From an uncultured Planctomycetaceae bacterium (GTDB lineage: Bacteria; Planctomycetota; Planctomycetia; Planctomycetales; Planctomycetaceae): DNA of 20,911 bases. The position numbers were made by a program, and so were the translations under genes. Shown here one piece after another: positions 15,654 through 20,911 of this stretch. Below the pieces are notes generated by a model. That model did not search any database, was not told the DNA's origin, and worked only from the letters and a program-made list of their open reading frames with translations. The stretch's first letter is position 1; each line of letters opens with the position of its first letter. The stretch is taken from assembly GCA_903823545.1 (NCBI GenBank), contig CAIJTL010000268.1, positions 1 through 20,911 on the forward strand. The letters are read 5' to 3'.

Positions 15654-15996
15654 GGATTTCGTGGGAGGGATTTTGCCCACGGAAGACACGAAAAGACGCG
15701 AAGGCAAAGCGTTTGCAGCCACAGTATTTGAAGCGGTTTCCAAACTAACCCGAAGCATGAGCGAGGGCGATTCTACGCTTGAAATACTTATGCCCTCGCT
15801 CACGCTTCGGGTTAGTGATCTAGTTTTGAAGCGGCATCTAGTTCAGCCTTGATAGGCCACGATCGCTGAATCTGAATGAAGCAACTTCAATGTCTTCCGT
15901 GGGCCTCATCACTTTCGTCACTGCTTTAACCACTTGTGGATCAACCTGCTCCACAGGTTTCTCGGCCGTACTCCTTCACGTGAAATATTCCTTCGC
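15654..15996. other. Non-coding region containing a MITE-like repeat
   Basis: No credible gene lies here. The region is dominated by the palindromic element at 15675-15904. What remains (15905-15996) should hold the promoter of the manA-like gene, but I could not identify convincing boxes. Confidence 0.5.
15675..15904. mobile_element. MITE-like palindromic element with 14-bp terminal inverted repeats
   Basis: The outer arms gcccacggaagaca (15675-15688) and tgtcttccgtgggc (15891-15904) are exact reverse complements, about 230 bp end to end. Inside is a 24-nt hairpin, 15745-15768 against 15792-15815, with one mismatch (G-U on the minus strand). A tttgaagcgg direct repeat flanks the hairpin (15727-15736 and 15825-15834). 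No transposase is encoded. I saw no clear target duplication. Confidence 0.6.
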
Positions 15997-17034
15997 ATGA
16001 TGCCACCGCTTCGATTGCAGCCCATCATCAAGCAGCGTCCGTGGGGCGGTCGGCAACTATCGCGGCTTTGGGACCAATTGGCGCAAGGCGATTCCGCGTG
16101 CTTGCGTGGCAACGTTGATGGATGGGCTGAGAGTTGGGAAGTTGTTGACTTGGGTGCGGACCAAAGTCGAATCGTCGGTGGCAAATTCGCTGGCAAATCG
16201 CTGTGTGAATTGGTTCGCGAGAACAGCCGAGAACTACTCGGCGAACAGGCCTCGCTCAAGCAATTTCCGTTGTTGTTCAAGTTCCTGGATGCGGCGGAAC
16301 TGTTGTCCGTTCAAGTTCATCCCAATGACGAGCATGCCGCGCAGATGAATGTGGGACCGCATGGCAAATCGGAGGCGTGGGTGATCATCTCGGCTGAGCC
16401 GGGAAGCAAGCTGTCAGTCGGATTAATGCCGGGAGTCGATCGAAGGCTGTTCGAACAACACCTTGCTTCAGGAACGGTCGCCGAGTGCTTAAACACTTTT
16501 GAGGCGCGAGTCGGTGACGTGATCTCCGTTCCAGCAGGGACAGTTCACGCCATTGGGGGAGGAATCGCACTCGCCGAAATCCAGCAACCAAGCGATATCA
16601 CCTTTCGACTGTTCGACTGGAATCGACTCGATGCCGACGGTCATCGTCGCGCATTACATATCAACGAGGCGTTGCAATGCATCGATTTTTCGCGTCAACC
16701 AGAGAGCTCCTTGTTACCTCGATTGCTTGATCCGCAGTTATTCGCCGCGAACGCATTGCAGGCAGGGGGATCAACTCGGCATGAAGAGATCATTCATAAT
16801 GAGCATTTTCTTTGGCGACGCCATCAACTGAATCGAGCCTCGTTCAAGTTGACAGACTGTGGTCGCTGCCGAATCCTCTCGCTGATTGCCGGGAGTGTCG
16901 AGTTATCATCGCCGATGAGTCGGGAACAGCTACTGCCCGGAAACACCTTGTTGCTCCCAGCAAACGGCGGCACCGTTGAGTTAACGTCTGCTGCTGATGG
17001 GTTGTTGCTGGAAGCGTTATCGGTTTCAAACTGA
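15997..17034 (+). CDS. manA: Class I mannose-6-phosphate isomerase-like protein
   Basis: Type I phosphomannose isomerases interconvert mannose 6-phosphate and fructose 6-phosphate using zinc in a cupin fold. The 345-residue reading starts at ATG 15997, where family homology (LRLQPIIKQRPWGGRQLSRL) begins; ATG 16000 is adjacent. Upstream in-frame residues to 15934 look non-coding. Zinc-site motifs are SVQVHPNDEHA (Gln about 106, His about 108), GKSEAWVII (Glu about 126) and GTVHAIGGG (His about 184), followed by IALAEIQQPSDITFRLFDW. The C-terminal cupin half is less conserved. The stop is 12 nt before the enolase-like gene, so the two form an operon. Bacterial short-form ManA proteins fit this length; activity on another hexose phosphate is possible. 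Confidence 0.88.
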   Translation: MMPPLRLQPIIKQRPWGGRQLSRLWDQLAQGDSACLRGNVDGWAESWEVVDLGADQSRIVGGKFAGKSLCELVRENSRELLGEQASLKQFPLLFKFLDAAELLSVQVHPNDEHAAQMNVGPHGKSEAWVIISAEPGSKLSVGLMPGVDRRLFEQHLASGTVAECLNTFEARVGDVISVPAGTVHAIGGGIALAEIQQPSDITFRLFDWNRLDADGHRRALHINEALQCIDFSRQPESSLLPRLLDPQLFAANALQAGGSTRHEEIIHNEHFLWRRHQLNRASFKLTDCGRCRILSLIAGSVELSSPMSREQLLPGNTLLLPANGGTVELTSAADGLLLEALSVSN

Positions 17035-17046
17035 GAGTAATCTGAG

Positions 17047-18402
17047 ATGACAAGTCGTATTGAAAAGGTTCATGCCCGTGAAGTCTTCGACAGCCGAGGC
17101 AAACCGACCGTCGAAGTCGAAGTGACTTGCGCTGGGGCTCGCCCCGGCCGTGCGATTGTTCCGAGTGGTGCAAGCACTGGACGTTTCGAAGCGGTGGAAT
17201 TGCGAGATCGAGGTGAAGCGCGACTCGATGGCACGGGCGTTCGACAAGCGGTTAAGAACGTGCAAACAGAAATTGCTGCAGCGCTCGTGGGTTGTGACGC
17301 TGACGATCAAGCGGAAGTCGATCGAAGACTGATTGAACTCGATGGAACGCCGCAGAAATCGCGGCTCGGAGCGAACGCAATTCTCGGTACCTCGCTCGCC
17401 GTGGCGTATGCGGCAGCCGAAGCTCGTGGATTCGCGCCAGTTCATCGCTTTCGCGAAATCTGGCAGTCGGTTGTTGGGCCGACAGAGGAGATTCAGGACA
17501 AAGAGCGTACAAGCGGCCTCGGACGAGGCATGCTACTGCCGCTGCCGATGGTCAACATGATCTCCGGTGGCTTGCACGCCGGACGGCAATTGGAGTTCCA
17601 AGACTTTCTGATTCTGCCCGTCGGTGCTGAGTCGTACTCGCAAGCGTTTGAATGGATCGTGACGGTCTATCGTCGACTTGGCCAAGTACTTTCAAAGCGA
17701 GGCCACGAAGGTGTGCTAGTCGGCGACGAAGGGGGCTACGGTCCGAAGCTACGCACGAATGAAGAGGCCATCGAGATCGTCGTCGAAGCAATTGATGCGG
17801 CGGGACTGCACCCCGGCGACGATGTATCGATCGGGCTTGATGTCGCCAGTACGCACTTTTTCGATGCAGCGAACAACACCTACTTACTTCCAAGCGTCTC
17901 TCCAAAACCGCTCGTTGCCGAGCAACTGATCGATCTTCTTGAACGATGGATCGAGCGATATCCAATCATCAGCCTCGAAGACCCGTTGGCCGAGGATGAT
18001 TGGACCGGTTGGCGTGAAATCACCGAACGACTCAGCGGCGGAGTACAGCTTATTGGCGACGATCTGTTCGTCACGAATCAAGCTCGCTTGCGGCAAGGGA
18101 TCGAGCAACAAGTCGGCAACAGCGTTCTGATCAAGCTGAACCAGATCGGCACCTTGACCGAAACGCTTGAGACATTGAAGCTCGCCATCAACAGCGGCTA
18201 TTGGCCCGTCGTGTCAGCCCGCAGCGGCGAAAGCGAAGATACCACAATCGCGGATCTCGTGGTTGCCACCGGAGCCGGCCAACTCAAAGTCGGCTCCGTC
18301 GCCCGCAGCGAAAGGCTCGCCAAATACAACCAATTGCTGCGGCTAGAAGAGTCGCTAGGTAACGACGCGGGATACCTCGGCGGAGAGATTTTCGCGCAGT
18401 GA
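17047..18402 (+). CDS. eno: Enolase-family protein (phosphopyruvate hydratase or divergent paralogue)
   Basis: Enolase dehydrates 2-phosphoglycerate to phosphoenolpyruvate in the cytoplasm. The 451-residue product has the N-terminal IEKVHAREVFDSRGKPTVEVEV, the mobile loop SGASTG (40-45), GGLHA (His177), GDEGGY (Glu228), metal ligands in GLDVA (Asp265), LEDP (Glu311) and GDDLFVTN (338-339), KLNQIGT with the base Lys363, and GQLKVGS (Lys414). Two positions differ from canonical enolases: QEFM is FQDFL (Asp186 for Glu), and SHRSGETED is SARSGESED (Ala391 for His). An extra stretch of about 20 residues lies near 139-161. These changes suggest a paralogue with altered substrate or rate; if the genome has a second, canonical eno this one is probably not the glycolytic enzyme. 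It follows the manA-like gene by 12 nt. Confidence 0.85.
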   Translation: MTSRIEKVHAREVFDSRGKPTVEVEVTCAGARPGRAIVPSGASTGRFEAVELRDRGEARLDGTGVRQAVKNVQTEIAAALVGCDADDQAEVDRRLIELDGTPQKSRLGANAILGTSLAVAYAAAEARGFAPVHRFREIWQSVVGPTEEIQDKERTSGLGRGMLLPLPMVNMISGGLHAGRQLEFQDFLILPVGAESYSQAFEWIVTVYRRLGQVLSKRGHEGVLVGDEGGYGPKLRTNEEAIEIVVEAIDAAGLHPGDDVSIGLDVASTHFFDAANNTYLLPSVSPKPLVAEQLIDLLERWIERYPIISLEDPLAEDDWTGWREITERLSGGVQLIGDDLFVTNQARLRQGIEQQVGNSVLIKLNQIGTLTETLETLKLAINSGYWPVVSARSGESEDTTIADLVVATGAGQLKVGSVARSERLAKYNQLLRLEESLGNDAGYLGGEIFAQ

Positions 18403-18494
18403 GTCATGACAATAGAGACGTCATCAACTCAACGGGCCTCGCTGCAACTCGGAGTCGAAAGACGTACTCACACAAACGAACGGCGACTCCCTGG

Positions 18495-19976
18495 TCACGC
18501 CAATAATCCGGGGATCACGTTGCCGTGGATATCGGTCAGACGGAAGTCGCGGCCTTGGAAGCGGAAGGTGAGTCGAGTGTGATCGATGCCCAGCAGGTGC
18601 AGGATCGTGGCGTTCCAGTCGTGAACTGGAACCGAATCTTTCACGACGTTGTAGCTATAGTCGTCGGTCTCGCCGTAAGTGATGCCGGGCTTCGCACCGC
18701 CGCCTGCCATCCACATCGTGAAGCAGCGGCCGTGATGGTCTCGACCGTAATTCGTGGGCGTGAGTGCTCCTTGGCTGTAGACCGTGCGACCGAACTCGCC
18801 GCCCCAAATCACAAGCGTGTCTTCGAGCAGTCCGCGTCCTTTCAAATCGCGAACCAGCGCGGCGCTCGGCTGATCGACGTCTTGGCATTGTCCTTTGATC
18901 TGCGTCGGCAATGAGCCATGTTGATCCCAGCCACGGTGCATCAACTGCACGAAGCGAACGCCTCGTTCGACCATGCGGCGTGCCAGCAGACAGTTGCGAG
19001 CAAACCCGCCATCAACGCCATCGTCCTTAATGCCGTAGGCGTCGAGTACATGTTTTGGTTCTTTCGAAAGATCAGTCAGGTCAGGCACCGATGATTGCAT
19101 CCGAAACGCCATTTCGTACTGCGCGATGCGCGTATTGATTTCAGGATCGCCGAATGAGTCCGCCGCGATCTGATTCAATTCGGCCAGCCCATCCAGCATT
19201 TGGCGCCGCGAGCCGCTGTCGATTCCGGGCGGGTTCGAAAGATACAGCACCGGATCGTCACCACTGCGGAAACGGACTCCTTGATGTCGTGACGGCAAGA
19301 ACCCGCTTCCCCACAAGCGTGAGAAAATCGGCTGATCGGTTTTGTTACCGCTCCCTTGTGAGATCATCACGATGAAGGCCGGCAGGTTTTCGTTGCCTGC
19401 TCCAATGCCGTAACTGAGCCACGCCCCCAAGCTCGGTCGGCCGGGCTGTTGTGAGCCGGTTTGAATGAACGTGATCGCGGGATCGTGGTTGATCGCTTCC
19501 GTGTTGAGCGACTTCACGATCGCAATGTCGTCGGAGATCTTGGCAATGTTCGGCAGCAAGCTGCTGACCCAAGCTCCGCTTTTTCCATGCTGCGAGAATT
19601 GAAACGCTGACGAAGCGACCGGCAATGTCTTCTGGCCCGACGTCATGCCGGTGATGCGTTGGCCCATTCGCACAGACGCAGGGAGTTCTTGGCCGTGGAA
19701 CTCTTTGAGCTTCGGCTTGTGATCGAACAAGTCGATGTGCGATGGCCCGCCCGACATGAAGAGGTAGATGACTCGCTTGGCCTTCGGAGCGTGATGCAAC
19801 GCGGTCAGTACGCCGGGAAGTCCCTTCGCCTTTTCAGCATCAGCCGCCGATGCTGTCGTTGTGATTAATCCCGGATTCAACAGTGAGGCTAACGCGGCGA
19901 CGCCAAGCCCATTCGTCGATCGGCTGAATAGTTGGCGTCGAGTCAGTAAGCGTTGGTATTCGAGCAATGGGTTCAT
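18495..19976 (-). CDS. DUF1501 family protein with Tat-type signal
   Basis: DUF1501 proteins are sulfatase-like exported proteins very abundant in planctomycetes; their reactions are largely untested. From ATG 19976 the product has 493 residues. The N-terminus [20 protein letters not shown] resembles a twin-arginine signal. Family blocks follow: [113 protein letters not shown] and a C-terminal [23 protein letters not shown]. The ATG overlaps the stop of the upstream YcxB-like gene (ATGA, 19973-19976), implying translational coupling. An earlier in-frame start at 20012 would lie inside the upstream gene and is less likely. Usually such genes accompany DUF1549/DUF1553 genes; none is present here. 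Confidence 0.95.
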   Translation of the reverse strand: MNPLLEYQRLLTRRQLFSRSTNGLGVAALASLLNPGLITTTASAADAEKAKGLPGVLTALHHAPKAKRVIYLFMSGGPSHIDLFDHKPKLKEFHGQELPASVRMGQRITGMTSGQKTLPVASSAFQFSQHGKSGAWVSSLLPNIAKISDDIAIVKSLNTEAINHDPAITFIQTGSQQPGRPSLGAWLSYGIGAGNENLPAFIVMISQGSGNKTDQPIFSRLWGSGFLPSRHQGVRFRSGDDPVLYLSNPPGIDSGSRRQMLDGLAELNQIAADSFGDPEINTRIAQYEMAFRMQSSVPDLTDLSKEPKHVLDAYGIKDDGVDGGFARNCLLARRMVERGVRFVQLMHRGWDQHGSLPTQIKGQCQDVDQPSAALVRDLKGRGLLEDTLVIWGGEFGRTVYSQGALTPTNYGRDHHGRCFTMWMAGGGAKPGITYGETDDYSYNVVKDSVPVHDWNATILHLLGIDHTRLTFRFQGRDFRLTDIHGNVIPGLLA

Positions 19977-20512
19977 GATTGTGGAGCCTGTTGATCGTTG
20001 TGCTTCAGCCACTGCATGTGGAGTTCGTCGATGAACGCGCTGTAGTTTCCTTCTCTCACCGAGTCTTCGGGAATCACTTGCGCGGTGACGGCGGAAAGAT
20101 AAACGAAAGTCCGACCGGGAACAGTTTCAATCCGCTCAATTCCATTCCAAAAGACCGTGCGTTCGTAGTACGAGGTCGCATCCAACAACCCGTTTTCGAC
20201 GATCTCAAACGAGTGCGTTCCGAGCACTCCGCGATTCTGTCCTTCGCGATAAAGCAGCCGCACGTATTGCTCTAATTTGCGTCGCCAAATTCGCGGATAA
20301 ACCAACGCCAAGAAAATGGCCGCCGCAATTCCTAACGGTCGGAGCAACGGATTTTTGAGCAACTCGCCCGCGATATGCGACAACGTGCTGGTCAAGACAA
20401 CGATCGCAATCACTGCCCAAACTCGCGACCGCTTCAACGTCGGCGAACTTTGGTGATGATGCAACGAGAACGCCACCAGATCATCCACAGAAAGCTCAAC
20501 TCGCAATCGCAT
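19973..20512 (-). CDS. YcxB-like membrane protein
   Basis: This 179-residue product has two adjacent hydrophobic helices (about residues 31-50 and 58-77) followed by a soluble C-terminal domain. There, [55 protein letters not shown] matches the YcxB-like pattern: a strand-rich region with a tryptophan before the I-E-R-I segment and a final IPxxx block. The function of this family is unknown; it is thought to sit in the cytoplasmic membrane. A GAGGA lies about 12 nt upstream of ATG 20512. Its stop overlaps the DUF1501 start, so the two are co-expressed. Assignment is by pattern and moderately sure. Confidence 0.72.
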   Translation of the reverse strand: MRLRVELSVDDLVAFSLHHHQSSPTLKRSRVWAVIAIVVLTSTLSHIAGELLKNPLLRPLGIAAAIFLALVYPRIWRRKLEQYVRLLYREGQNRGVLGTHSFEIVENGLLDATSYYERTVFWNGIERIETVPGRTFVYLSAVTAQVIPEDSVREGNYSAFIDELHMQWLKHNDQQAPQS

Positions 20513-20544
20513 GAAGGCGTTGTCCTCAGAAAAACTCGAAGATG

Positions 20545-20590
20545 TTTCAAAACTGGCTTACCAACTCGAAGCGTCAGCGAGGGGGTCAGG
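20545..20590. repeat. Single-arm remnant of the palindromic repeat family
   Basis: tttcaaaac (20545-20553) matches the shoulder of the repeat at 1392-1400. The following arm (20561-20583), with core cgaagcgtcagcgaggg, matches arm 15746-15767 of the MITE-like element (cgaagcatgagcgaggg). No second arm is visible. Confidence 0.55.
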
Positions 20591-20795
20591 CAATCTTGCA
20601 TGGGATCGGAAACAGAGATTGAGTTGACTCAGCATGAATAGGGAAGTTCTGCTGCAAAATTCTCGCTGGGAGTTAAAGAGTATCGCGTCTCATGGAGATC
20701 AACATTCATGAAGGGCTCAATCGCGAGCATCGATTTAAGAAACTGAGTAACACGCACTGCCCACAATCAAACCGTGAATACGTCTTTTCCCCAAG

Positions 20796-20862
20796 CTCTG
20801 TTCGCTCTGATTCCTTCTTCCAAAGTGGGGTTATTGAGCACGAGAAAACAGAGCGAACAGAG
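20796..20862. repeat. 14-bp perfect inverted repeat near window end
   Basis: ctctgttcgctctg (20796-20809) and cagagcgaacagag (20849-20862) are exact reverse complements with a 39-nt spacer. No T-run follows the right arm. It may be a regulatory dyad, a repeat element or an mRNA hairpin. Confidence 0.5.
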
Positions 20863-20911
20863 GTGTGTTGCTTGATGGCATTTAAAATCAAAGAACGCGA
20901 CGCCAAGCTAC

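Larger units (their letters stand above)
20513..20911. other. Non-coding region with repeat remnant and inverted repeat
   Basis: I see no credible gene. The open minus-strand frame at 20706-20906 spans an inverted repeat and has a low-quality translation. The region holds a partial copy of the palindromic repeat family (20545-20590) and a 14-bp inverted repeat (20796-20862), both listed separately. It should also contain the promoter of the YcxB-like/DUF1501 pair. Confidence 0.5.

Noticed and set aside
18403..18494. Terminator between the converging enolase and DUF1501 genes
   Set aside because: No stem with a following T-run could be found in these 92 bases.
20706..20906. 66-codon minus-strand open frame near the window end
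   Set aside because: It spans the inverted repeat, has no ribosome site and its translation has no recognisable features.

Overview
The window looks like chromosomal DNA from a planctomycete. No single gene proves this, but the combination is typical of that phylum: a Tat-type DUF1501 protein, a formaldehyde-activating-enzyme (Fae) homologue, a secreted Dabb protein, an exported GDSL hydrolase, an exported SMP-30 protein, and a giant repeat protein whose N-terminus carries the '[10 protein letters not shown]' motif seen in many large planctomycete surface proteins. Genes lie on both strands in short operons, separated by intergenic stretches rich in palindromes.

Layout. 1-2981: a partial gene tail, a DegT-type aminotransferase, a palindromic repeat, a Fae-like gene (minus) and divergent surE (plus). 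2992-4876: a minus-strand pair, SMP-30 protein then ComF phosphoribosyltransferase. 4877-6334: a decayed patch with an inactivated IS3-type transposase and a strong minus-strand terminator. 6335-11693: a very large minus-strand gene for a beta-repeat/RTX surface protein, broken near its 5' end by a perfect 19-bp tandem duplication. 11694-12512: a long non-coding stretch holding a terminator-like, possible small-RNA structure. 12513-15653: plus-strand genes for a small membrane protein, a Dabb protein, a membrane-anchored archaemetzincin and a GDSL/SGNH hydrolase. 15654-15996: a MITE-like palindromic element. 15997-18402: a mannose-6-phosphate-isomerase-like gene followed 12 nt later by a divergent enolase. 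18495-20512: a minus-strand pair with ATGA overlap, a YcxB-like membrane protein then a DUF1501 protein. 20513-20911: non-coding, with a repeat remnant and an inverted repeat.

How the genes fit together. The manA-like/enolase pair suggests a sugar-phosphate or phosphoenol-acid step, but the enolase has two changed active-site positions, so its substrate is uncertain. The Fae-like protein belongs to the tetrahydromethanopterin C1 family but appears to lack the usual catalytic histidine. Several products (SMP-30, Dabb, GDSL, archaemetzincin, DUF1501, RTX protein) carry export or membrane signals.

The strongest unusual signals are the 19-bp duplication that separates the secretion-type N-terminus from the giant protein body, the MITE-like elements with a shared shoulder motif, the altered enolase and Fae active sites, and the orphan terminator/small-RNA candidate upstream of the giant gene. 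I did not find a CRISPR array, a tRNA or rRNA gene, or a recognisable defence system.
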